Origin: Methylocystis sp. MJC1
GTDB lineage: Bacteria; Pseudomonadota; Alphaproteobacteria; Rhizobiales; Beijerinckiaceae
Reading direction: 5' to 3'
Assembly (NCBI RefSeq): GCF_026427715.1
Contig: NZ_CP107558.1
Coordinates: forward strand, 2,779,001 to 2,843,000
DNA: 64,000 nt
Part shown: positions 18,693 through 25,395 of the stretch, one piece after another
How positions within the stretch are numbered: position 1 is the stretch's first letter
How the letters are laid out: every line of letters starts with the position of its first letter
Made by a program: the position numbers and the translations under genes
Notes under the pieces: model-generated
What the model was told of the DNA's origin: nothing
Database searches by the model: none
Seen by the model: only the letters and a program-made list of their open reading frames with translations

Positions 18693-19133
18693 TCAGCGCG
18701 ATCCTCCCAACCATTTTTTGATCAGAGCTTTAGCCATATCCCAGCCCTCTAGCACACGCTGAACGATTGCATGAAGTGGGCCAACGCGAACTTTCCCAAG
18801 CTCGATTGCGTCGTGGAGGTCTTGCGCCTTCACCGCCGCGATCATTTCAGGCGACATCGCGCCCGCCCATTGGACGTGACTTCCAGTTATCCAATAGTGT
18901 GATTTGCAGGGGAAGCTCCAATTGCCGATAGACGGAGCTAGCGACACAGCCCCGGCACGATCGGTGAGATGCCACTTTGCGGGATTGAGAGGCGTGACGA
19001 CTTCCATTCCGCACCCGCAGCAGCATTGATGTGAGGCTGTTGAATACCGCCGCGAGATATACAGAACGCCCGGTTCCAGACATTCCGGTATAAATTCGAC
19101 GAATTCCGGCTGAAGCTCTAGAATTTTGTTCAT
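18693..19133 (-). CDS. DUF6527 family protein, third gene of a ubiquitin-like/E1-like operon
   Basis: 146 residues with HQCCCGCGMEVVTPLNP near residues 35-51 and SIGNWSFPCKSHYWITG near 68-84, which together look like a metal-binding Cys/His site. This matches my memory of the DUF6527 pattern, a small family found beside ThiF-like enzymes and multi-ubiquitin proteins. The start ATG overlaps the stop of the E1-like gene by 4 bases (ATGA), so the two are co-translated. Function is not known. Possible roles are a conjugation partner, a deconjugating enzyme or a zinc-dependent adaptor replacing the missing E2 or JAB peptidase (inference). Confidence 0.72.
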   Translation of the reverse strand: MNKILELQPEFVEFIPECLEPGVLYISRRYSTASHQCCCGCGMEVVTPLNPAKWHLTDRAGAVSLAPSIGNWSFPCKSHYWITGSHVQWAGAMSPEMIAAVKAQDLHDAIELGKVRVGPLHAIVQRVLEGWDMAKALIKKWLGGSR

Positions 19134-20302
19134 GCCAATCCTTCAACAACGGTCTCGCCGCTAGCTAACGAGTAGCCAGCGTAAACTTCTTTGCGAGTAT
19201 CATTATACACGCCGAAAAGCTTTTTCCATCTGATCACCGCCATAGCGGCGTTCAAAGCGTTCAACTCGGCAATCTGGATGTTGCTCGAATACTCGTTCGC
19301 TCCAACGTCGCCCTCAGCAAATGAGATATGCCGCGCCGCGCTGTCTCGCGTGTCGGCGGTGCTCGTCGTCGTCCGCACGATACCGGATAACCGTCCGTCA
19401 TTGACCACAACCCCCATTCCGACATCGATAAAGGGTACGCCGCGGTTGACAACGTGTTCGATAAGCGCCCGCTTTGTCGAACCTACGTCCATGCAGACGA
19501 AAATAAAGTCGAGGCCGTCAAGGAGAGCGAAGTTATCGGGCTCGAGGAAGGCGTCGTGTACGGTAATTCCCCGACGCATGTTGGAGTAAATCGCGGCGAA
19601 CCGGGTCACCTTTTGAGGCTTAGCCTGCAACTCCTCGATCGAAGGTGCTCCCGGAGAGCGGAATGCGTTGTGTTGCGAGAATATGTCGCCATCAAAAAGA
19701 CGTATCTCCGCTACGCATGTTTTAGCCACAAAGTCGAGGATGTAGGAGCCAGTGCCTCCGAGGCCCGCGATGCCAATCCGCAACCCATCCAGCCTAGCGT
19801 TGATCACGCCAATCCCTGCGCGACTAGTTGCCGTATCGATGTATTTGAAAACGCTTTCGTTCTCGCCCGTGGGGATCACCGGGAAGGTGCAGGCTGTTAC
19901 GCTTGGGTCGAGCTTGGCGGCTTCTCCTGAAATGCGGCCCATATAGGTCGTCATTTTATGGTAATAGTCGCGATAATCTGCCTTAGCGGAAAACGTGAAA
20001 TCGGCGCGCACACCTGGAGCGAGATCCTGAGGTGCGGAGGAATTCTCGATTGACGAGATTTTTGAGCCGTCGGCATGACACGGATGTGTGCCAGTCCAAT
20101 AACAGACATGGGTATCAGGCTTTTCGGCAATATCGCCGGATAGTTTAAGCGTCGAGATCAGCATGCCTCGGCGCACTGCGCGCTGTGAGTCGATAAACGG
20201 GACGTCCCTGACGAGCAGGAAGCCATCCCCGATATCGATATCGTAACCTTCGTTCTGCAACCGCAGAAGATCAGGGCTAAGAGCGATTGGTCGACGTGAC
20301 AT
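19130..20302 (-). CDS. ThiF/E1-like adenylyltransferase with N-terminal DUF6791-type domain
   Basis: 390 residues. The C-terminal half is an E1/ThiF Rossmann fold: IAGLGGTGSYILD with the nucleotide loop at 180-186, LFDGDIFSQHNAFR near 202-215 (the D...N...R signature of E1-like enzymes) and FVCMDVGSTKRAL near 268-280. The N-terminal 165 residues carry THVCYWTGTHPCHADG (64-79) and DYRDYYHKMTTYM, a pattern I associate with DUF6791. I chose the second ATG (20302) because GGGA/GGAA lies at a suitable distance before it; an ATG at 20317 is possible. The start lies inside the end of the ubiquitin-like gene, and the stop overlaps the DUF6527 gene. Likely reaction: ATP-dependent activation of the ubiquitin-like C-terminus. 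C270 and the N-terminal C67/C75 are candidates for a thioester cysteine. Confidence 0.82.
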   Translation of the reverse strand: MSRRPIALSPDLLRLQNEGYDIDIGDGFLLVRDVPFIDSQRAVRRGMLISTLKLSGDIAEKPDTHVCYWTGTHPCHADGSKISSIENSSAPQDLAPGVRADFTFSAKADYRDYYHKMTTYMGRISGEAAKLDPSVTACTFPVIPTGENESVFKYIDTATSRAGIGVINARLDGLRIGIAGLGGTGSYILDFVAKTCVAEIRLFDGDIFSQHNAFRSPGAPSIEELQAKPQKVTRFAAIYSNMRRGITVHDAFLEPDNFALLDGLDFIFVCMDVGSTKRALIEHVVNRGVPFIDVGMGVVVNDGRLSGIVRTTTSTADTRDSAARHISFAEGDVGANEYSSNIQIAELNALNAAMAVIRWKKLFGVYNDTRKEVYAGYSLASGETVVEGLA

Positions 20303-20561
20303 CGAATTCCATCCCATCCTTCACTTTGACCGACTGCCCCTCGACTAAGGTACCGGCCGGCTTGTTGCCCTGGCCGCGCGTGTACTGGACCGTGAACTGG
20401 ATGCCGTCACCGGATGGCGGATTGGGAAAGGCAAGAGAGACTACCTGATCGAAGGTGATCTCCTCATTCTTAGGCACTGTCTTCGCGCGGCCGTTGACGA
20501 TAATGGTTACGGTTTTAGTCTCTTCGGCCTTGCTGTGCTCTTTAACGTCTTCACTGCTCAT
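20277..20561 (-). CDS. Ubiquitin-like (multi-ubiquitin family, single domain) protein
   Basis: 94 residues. After a 17-residue charged leader comes one beta-grasp domain: VTIIVNGRAKTVP, ITFDQVVSLAFP, FTVQYTRG, then LVEGQSVKVKDGMEFDV and the tail TSTNRS. This agrees with the Multi_ubiq family pattern as I remember it; many members have several domains, this one has one. The tail has no Gly-Gly. An excellent ribosome binding site (AAGGAG, 8 bases before ATG 20561) decides the start over the longer open frame. It is the first gene of a leftward operon with the E1-like and DUF6527 genes. The likely job is a protein modifier activated by the E1-like enzyme; anti-phage function is inferred from related bacterial ubiquitin-like systems and the island setting. 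Confidence 0.8.
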   Translation of the reverse strand: MSSEDVKEHSKAEETKTVTIIVNGRAKTVPKNEEITFDQVVSLAFPNPPSGDGIQFTVQYTRGQGNKPAGTLVEGQSVKVKDGMEFDVTSTNRS

Positions 20562-20617
20562 AGGGATATCTCCTTCCGAAACACCACAGAGAATCGCGGT
20601 GTTCCAATTTTTCAATT

Positions 20618-20634
20618 GATTGCGAATTCGCAAC
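20618..20634. promoter_or_regulatory. Palindrome 1 in the divergent promoter (candidate XRE operator)
   Basis: GATTGCGAATTCGCAAC contains the perfect palindrome TTGCGAATTCGCAA. It shares GATTGC..A..TCGCAA with palindrome 2 at 20664-20681; the centres are about 46 bases apart. It lies between the ubiquitin-like gene and the XRE regulator gene. Confidence 0.6.
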
Positions 20635-20663
20635 TGACCTGGTATATAACATTGACCAAAGCT

Positions 20664-20681
20664 GATTGCAATATCGCAATC
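20664..20681. promoter_or_regulatory. Palindrome 2 in the divergent promoter (candidate XRE operator)
   Basis: GATTGCAATATCGCAATC has inverted GATTGC/GCAATC arms and is closely similar to palindrome 1. It is positioned 29 bases before the XRE start codon, suited to autoregulation and control of the leftward operon. Confidence 0.6.
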
Positions 20682-20709
20682 GATAGCTTTTTAGCAATAC
20701 GGAGGTCGG

Positions 20710-21054
20710 ATGGCGGAAAATTTCGACATGGAAGCCTTCTATGCGGCGTTGAACGCCACGCGCCTGAGTCGACAGAAGACATGGAAGGAGGTTGCCCAGG
20801 AGACAGGGATTGCTGCATCGACCCTCTCACGAATGGGGCAAGGCGCGAAGCCCGACGTGAACGGTCTTGCAGCGCTTCTGAAATGGTCGAACCTCAAAGC
20901 CGAGATGTTTATCCCGGGGGCTAGCAAGAAAGACGCGCCGCCAATTGCTAAGCTTACTGCGCTTCTGCGCGCTGATCCTCACCTTACTCCGCAAAATGCC
21001 AAGCTGATGGAAGAGATCGTGGTCAGCACGTATAACAGGCTGCGGGACGGTTGA
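20710..21054 (+). CDS. XRE-family helix-turn-helix regulator
   Basis: A 114-residue protein with an HTH_3-type DNA-binding domain: TWKEVAQETGIAASTLSRMGQG near residues 25-46, followed by LAALLKWSNL. A strong GGAGG precedes the ATG by 5 bases. The ImmA/IrrE-type peptidase starts one base after its stop, so the two form an operon. Regulator plus peptidase pairs commonly act as de-repression switches, with the peptidase cleaving the repressor. The twin palindromes just upstream are its probable binding sites, which would place the ubiquitin-like operon under its control (inference). Confidence 0.85.
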   Translation: MAENFDMEAFYAALNATRLSRQKTWKEVAQETGIAASTLSRMGQGAKPDVNGLAALLKWSNLKAEMFIPGASKKDAPPIAKLTALLRADPHLTPQNAKLMEEIVVSTYNRLRDG

Positions 21055-21055
21055 A

Positions 21056-21616
21056 TTGGCTTTTCGTCGAGGATTCAAAGCAGAGTCAAATCGCATTGCA
21101 CTGAGCGTCCGCGAGCAGATGGGCCTTGGGCCGCTCGATCCGATCGATCCCATCCAGGTGTGCGCCCACTACGATATTGTACTCCTTAAGCTCAGCGAGC
21201 TCGGCTGTGATTCATCATCCTTCCTCGGGGCCAGCCGCTCCTCCTTCTCAGCGGTAACCGTCCCCTGCGGTTGGCGGACTGCGATCGTTCACAATGATTC
21301 GCATCACCGCTACCGCCAGCGCAGCAACATCTGCCATGAACTTGCTCATTGCTTTCTCGGTCATCAGTGCACGCCGCCGCTCACCGAAAGCGGTGGACGC
21401 GCTCACGACGGCGGCATTGAGGCTGAAGCAAACTTTCTCGCCGGCACCCTATTGATTCCGAATGAGGCGGCGATTCATATCCTCCGCCAGGGGCTCATCC
21501 CTACTGCGCAAACCATCTATGGTGTAAGTCAGCCGATGCTGGACTACCGTCTTCGCGTGAGTGGGGCTTACACAATCCATGCGCGGCGTATGGGGAGAAC
21601 CCGCGCGGATTCCTGA
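21056..21616 (+). CDS. ImmA/IrrE family zinc metallopeptidase
   Basis: 186 residues. SNICHELAHCFLGH gives the HExxH zinc site (H94, E95, H98), and EAEANFLAGTLLIP near residues 122-135 supplies the downstream Glu and conserved helix. Both are diagnostic of ImmA/IrrE peptidases that cleave XRE-type repressors (ImmA on ICEBs1 ImmR; IrrE/PprI on DdrO). The start is a TTG one base after the XRE stop, with GGGACGG upstream; no ATG fits. The likely substrate is the adjacent XRE protein, releasing the divergent operon upon a damage or infection signal (inference). Confidence 0.85.
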   Translation: MAFRRGFKAESNRIALSVREQMGLGPLDPIDPIQVCAHYDIVLLKLSELGCDSSSFLGASRSSFSAVTVPCGWRTAIVHNDSHHRYRQRSNICHELAHCFLGHQCTPPLTESGGRAHDGGIEAEANFLAGTLLIPNEAAIHILRQGLIPTAQTIYGVSQPMLDYRLRVSGAYTIHARRMGRTRADS

Positions 21617-21899
21617 ATAGCGCTCGCTAGTTTTGGGTAGGGGTGCACCCCGTCTGAGGGGCTATGTGGATCCGACGGCGCATACGGACTATTCCCTAGT
21701 TCGATCGGCCGCCAATCATTCCCTCGTCCCGATCTGGCTTTCCGAACCCGCAGCCTCGCAGAGCCGTCAAAGGCGCGCAGCGGCACCGCAGTCACGCGCA
21801 GCCAACGGCGAGCATGGCGAGGAGCCACCCTTTGACGGGTCGAGAAGCGTAGGGATCATTACCTGGACGGGCGAGAGCGGTCCGAAAATCCTCTTCAGG
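21617..21899. other. Convergent intergenic region, no gene seen
   Basis: 283 bases between the peptidase gene and the end of the fic gene. No credible open frame, and no clear terminator hairpin with a T run. Confidence 0.45.
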
Positions 21900-23072
21900 T
21901 TAGCGCGCGAAAGGCTCCGTGCCCTGGTTGAGGATATCGAGATAGGCTTGGTAGACAAAAACCTTGTGCCGTTCTTTGCCGGTCGCTTCCCGGACAATAC
22001 CCAACGCTTCGAGCGTTGCGAGACCGCGCAAAGCGGTCGGCAGTGAAACCTTGCAGGCTTCCTTGATGCGGGTGGTGGTGGCAACCGGGTGGCGCTGCAG
22101 ATAGGCATGAATGGCGAGAACGGTGGCGGTCGATTTGCCGGAATTTGCGATTTTTGCTCGGTCTTCGCTGAAGAGCGCGAGGACGGCCCGCGCGGTATCT
22201 GTCGCCTGATTGGCGACCTCGATAACGCCCGTCAAAAAGAATTTGATCCAGGCTTCCCAGTCGCCGGTCGTGCGGACGGATTGCAGATGATCGTAGTAAG
22301 CTTGGCGGTTCGCTTTCAGATAGAGGCTGAGATAAAGCAGCGGTTCTTTAAGCACGCCTTCGGCACACAGGATGAAGGTGATGAGCAGCCGGCCAAGGCG
22401 GCCGTTGCCGTCAAGGAACGGGTGGATCGTCTCGAACTGCACGTGGGCAAGAGCGGCCTTAATCAGGACCGGAAGCTTGACCCTTTCGTCATGCAAGAAT
22501 TTTTCAAACGCATCGAGCGCTTCATTCAGCCGTTCGGGCGGTGGCGGCACGAACAGCGCCTTGCTTGGGCGTGATCCGCCGATCCAATTTTGCGTGCTAC
22601 GAAATTCGCCGGGCGTCTTATCGCCACCGCGCGCATTACTCATGAGCTTGGCGTGAATCTCGCGCAGCAGTCTGAGAGAAAGAGGCAGGCTCTTCAGGCG
22701 TTCGAGGCCATAATCCATAGCCGCGACGTAGCAGGAGACTTCCGTCACATCGTCCATAGGTACGCCGGGGGCTTCGTCGGTCTCAAACAGGAGCAGGTCG
22801 GACAAGGAGGATTGCGTTCCCTCGATCTGGGAGGACAGCACCGCTTCCTTGCGGACGTACATATAAAGGAAGAGAGCTGCGTCCGGCAGGACCATGCTCA
22901 TCCCGTCCAGGCGACCAAGCGCCGTATTCGCCTGATCAAGCAGCGGGTAAAGCGCGCCCATGTCTAACGGCGGGTCGGGCGGAAGATTAGCGGGGACATA
23001 GGCTTCGTAGGCTTCGCCACCGACCAGGCTCGACCTTATCAGCTGTCCCACGCGATTGTTTGTGCAGGTCAT
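21900..23072 (-). CDS. Fic family protein adenylyltransferase, class II, with C-terminal winged helix
   Basis: 390 residues. The Fic core motif HPFLDGNGRLGR (217-228) has all catalytic residues (His, Asp, Asn, Arg) for transfer of AMP to target hydroxyls. The N-terminal inhibitory motif SSQIEG (80-85), of the (S/T)xxxE(G/N) type, marks a class II enzyme whose Glu blocks the ATP site until displaced. EFRSTQNWIGG matches the Fic_N-Fic linker. The C-terminal 80 residues (TTTRIKEACKVSLPTALRGL) look like a winged helix-turn-helix, suggesting DNA binding and autoregulation. The gene stands alone; its promoter carries two matching inverted repeats. The target is unknown. Many free-standing Fic proteins of this type are chromosomal, so a defence role is only suggested by position. 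Confidence 0.9.
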   Translation of the reverse strand: MTCTNNRVGQLIRSSLVGGEAYEAYVPANLPPDPPLDMGALYPLLDQANTALGRLDGMSMVLPDAALFLYMYVRKEAVLSSQIEGTQSSLSDLLLFETDEAPGVPMDDVTEVSCYVAAMDYGLERLKSLPLSLRLLREIHAKLMSNARGGDKTPGEFRSTQNWIGGSRPSKALFVPPPPERLNEALDAFEKFLHDERVKLPVLIKAALAHVQFETIHPFLDGNGRLGRLLITFILCAEGVLKEPLLYLSLYLKANRQAYYDHLQSVRTTGDWEAWIKFFLTGVIEVANQATDTARAVLALFSEDRAKIANSGKSTATVLAIHAYLQRHPVATTTRIKEACKVSLPTALRGLATLEALGIVREATGKERHKVFVYQAYLDILNQGTEPFAR

Positions 23073-23083
23073 GACGGATCAAA

Positions 23084-23107
23084 TAACAAAATTGGACAGA
23101 TTCGTTA
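23084..23107. promoter_or_regulatory. Fic promoter inverted repeat 1
   Basis: TAACAAA, 10-base spacer, TTCGTTA; it begins 12 bases before the fic start codon. It differs from repeat 2 by one base in the left arm. Confidence 0.55.
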
Positions 23108-23153
23108 GTAGGCCGAAGATAGCTCACGCGGATGTTAGTTGCAAGGAATTAAG

Positions 23154-23177
23154 TAACGAAATGTATTGAATTCGTTA
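23154..23177. promoter_or_regulatory. Fic promoter inverted repeat 2
   Basis: TAACGAA, 10-base spacer, TTCGTTA, with perfect 7-base arms. It lies exactly 70 bases from repeat 1, about seven helical turns, so both sites face the same side of the DNA. Confidence 0.55.
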
Positions 23178-23557
23178 GTTATCGGATAGCGGCGCCCTCC
23201 CCCCTCTGAACGGCCCTTCAAGCTAAACGAACGCTCTTCGAGCTCCGTGATTCCGAAGGTCACCCTATTTTCGATAGGACGGGAGGCTCCCAAAAGGCCG
23301 GTTCGAGACTAAAACCAAGCAACGCTAGTTTTCGGGCGCTGGCGGGGGATTTGAGGTGCGGGGCACACGGTAGATTGGTGTCATAAACGATTGAATTAAC
23401 GCTAAAATCTCGTCTGTCGGCGCGAGCCAAAAAGTTCGGTATGCCTCTACGAACTTCAGCCAACAGCTTCCCAAAACTTGTCAACACCCCCGCTATTCCC
23501 TTACGGGATGGATATCTGCGACCGACGCGCTCCTCCCGCGGGGGCCTGTCTTCCCCA
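23178..23557. other. Intergenic stretch between fic and the next gene
   Basis: About 380 bases with no credible gene and no clear hairpin. It marks the transition from AT-richer island DNA to GC-rich core sequence. Confidence 0.45.
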
Positions 23558-23902
23558 CTAGTTCGGCTTCTCCCTTTGCGCTCTCTCCTCCATCAGCGCC
23601 GAAACGGTGTCGAGTAAGCGGATCGCTGCGGGCAGACGCGCATGGGAGTCGCGCTGTTTTTCATCGGCAGGCTCCAGAGCGCGCCACCAATCGATGAAAC
23701 GTCCGATCAGCGCGCGCGCCGGGATTTTCTCGAAAGGCGCGCCCGGGAACGCCTCGAAGCCGAAGGACGCCTCAACATCCCGCAGGCATGCCTCGATGTA
23801 ACGGGCGTCTTCGTCGCTTAGGGCGAAAGGCCGCTCCGGCGCGCGGCGCACCATGCGGACCTCACTGAGCTCGGGAATGTAGTCTTTCTTCACTGTCGCC
23901 AC
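23558..23902 (-). CDS. Hypothetical protein, 114 aa
   Basis: A soluble, charged 114-residue protein; the GTG start at 23902 reads (M)ATVKKDYIPEL. It contains RRAPERPFALSDEDARYIEA and ALIGRFIDWWRALEPADEKQ; the WW pair and flanking helices look like a real fold, but I do not recognise the family. Codon use matches the neighbouring core genes. It diverges from the beta-helix protein gene at 24063. No functional assignment is possible. Confidence 0.6.
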   Translation of the reverse strand: MATVKKDYIPELSEVRMVRRAPERPFALSDEDARYIEACLRDVEASFGFEAFPGAPFEKIPARALIGRFIDWWRALEPADEKQRDSHARLPAAIRLLDTVSALMEERAQREKPN

Positions 23903-24062
23903 GCCCCACCCGCGGGCCGGGCCATGTTTGGAGCGCCGGCGAGCCGGCTTTCCCTATCAATTCTCGTGCCGCCGGCCCGAATCCACGCTGAGCGATGCGC
24001 ACGCTTCTGTTTGGCGCGATGCTTGCTTTTTGATCGGACGAAAAGCCAACGCCGGAACAGCA

Positions 24063-24680
24063 ATGAGCGCAGCCGAACCGATTTCGCCGATGGACACACG
24101 GGGTCCGATCCCGGCGGCCCTGAAGCGTTTTATTTGGGACATTCAGTCCATGGTCGAACTCGCGGAGAGCGAGCGCGAGATTCTCTTGATCGGCCGCGAT
24201 TTGATGGCGCGTCTTATCTGCAGCGCCGACGTCTTGCCGGCGACCTTTTCCGTCGCGCCACCAGGCGCCGGGCGTCAGTTCCAGATCTACAGCGACGGCA
24301 TGGAGCGCTTTTGCGTCGTGAGCACGATATTGGCGGGCGGCGCGGCGCTCTCGATCGCCCAACCCGCCGCCTGGGAGATCATGGGCGTGTTGGCCGGAGC
24401 GATCGATCGAGGCGCGCTCGACGGCGCCAGCGGCGGCCGGCTGCTGAGGCCGGGCTCGGTCGAGACTCTGGGATCGAAAAGCGGCGACGCGCTCCGCCTG
24501 TCCAACGCCCTCGATGATCGCCTCTCGGTCTCGATCCACGTCTATGGCGGCGAGATCGGCAGGCTCAGCCGCCGCCCGCTCGCGCCGGACGGAACGACCG
24601 CGCCGCCGCTCGGCTACGCCAATGGCGAGAACGCCCCGCCCTACGATATTTTTTCCATCCAAACGGACATTCGGGATTGA
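24063..24680 (+). CDS. Cysteine-dioxygenase-like double-stranded beta-helix protein, unknown substrate
   Basis: 205 residues from the ATG at 24063 (MSAAEPISPMDTRG); the frame is open further upstream but that part is Arg-rich shadow. YSDGMERFCVVSTILAGGAALSI and SIHVYGGEIGRLSRRP near the end fit predicted metal-dependent enzymes of the double-stranded beta-helix (cupin) superfamily related to cysteine dioxygenase. However, the two early His ligands of true cysteine dioxygenase are not obvious, so the activity is uncertain. It converges on the Hpt gene. Confidence 0.6.
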   Translation: MSAAEPISPMDTRGPIPAALKRFIWDIQSMVELAESEREILLIGRDLMARLICSADVLPATFSVAPPGAGRQFQIYSDGMERFCVVSTILAGGAALSIAQPAAWEIMGVLAGAIDRGALDGASGGRLLRPGSVETLGSKSGDALRLSNALDDRLSVSIHVYGGEIGRLSRRPLAPDGTTAPPLGYANGENAPPYDIFSIQTDIRD

Positions 24681-24725
24681 GCGGCCGGCCGACCGGGTTT
24701 TGATGAAGCCCGACGCCCATCGCCT

Positions 24726-25112
24726 TTAGAGCAATTCTCCAATCTCGCGATGCGCGCGTTCGATCTCGGCGACGAGCCTTTGGCATAGCGCCAGGCTTCC
24801 CGCTTCGCCGCGGCGCAGCGCGGATTCATAGGCCTCCGCCGCCTCCCCCAGCGCGAAAGCGCCGACGGCGCGCGCGGAGCCCTTCAGCGTATGGGCGAGA
24901 TCGGCCCGCGCGCGGGCGTCGTCGGATTGGCGCGTTTCGCGCAGGCGGGCGGCGAATTGGGCGTTCTGGCGGTCGAACAGCCTCAGCAATTCGCTTTCGA
25001 GCGCCTGGTCGCCGAGCGTCTGCTGGGAAAGGTGGACGAGATCCAGCGCCGGAGCCGCCTCATCGCTTTCCAATCGATTGCCCACATGGTTAACGGCCGC
25101 AGACTTGGGCAT
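24726..25112 (-). CDS. Histidine phosphotransfer (Hpt) domain protein
   Basis: 128 residues from ATG 25112 (MPKSAAVNHVG); an upstream in-frame ATG at 25184 is possible but adds a basic unrelated leader. The helical bundle carries AHTLKGSARAVGA with the phospho-accepting His at the centre of the HxxKGxA motif. Stand-alone Hpt proteins relay phosphate between hybrid kinases and response regulators. It is transcribed divergently from the GPR-like gene, with about 280 bases between them. Partner kinases are not in the window. Confidence 0.85.
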   Translation of the reverse strand: MPKSAAVNHVGNRLESDEAAPALDLVHLSQQTLGDQALESELLRLFDRQNAQFAARLRETRQSDDARARADLAHTLKGSARAVGAFALGEAAEAYESALRRGEAGSLALCQRLVAEIERAHREIGELL

Positions 25113-25395
25113 TCGACAATGCTCCGCTTTTCCCCGCCTATGCTTTGCATCCACTGAAAAGCCGCACTTATAGGGCAAATTCACGCAGACGGCGGGTGGC
25201 TTCCGGGGGGTCCTGCAAAGAAGATTGACCGGCAGTTCTGAAACCGGCGTTAACGAAGTTTCGGATTACGCCCTCAGCCTGTGTTTCAATTGCAGGTGAG
25301 GGGCTGTAATGTTTGGTTAATTCTTTTTTTGGCGCCCGGGGGGACCGGGTGTGGCAGGGGGCGGCCGCCTCGACGGCTGCTCGGAGAGACTGACG

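Noticed and set aside
23862..24662. Minus-strand 266-residue frame opposite the beta-helix protein gene
   Set aside because: Arg/Ala-rich shadow with no motif; the plus-strand product has a recognisable fold signature.
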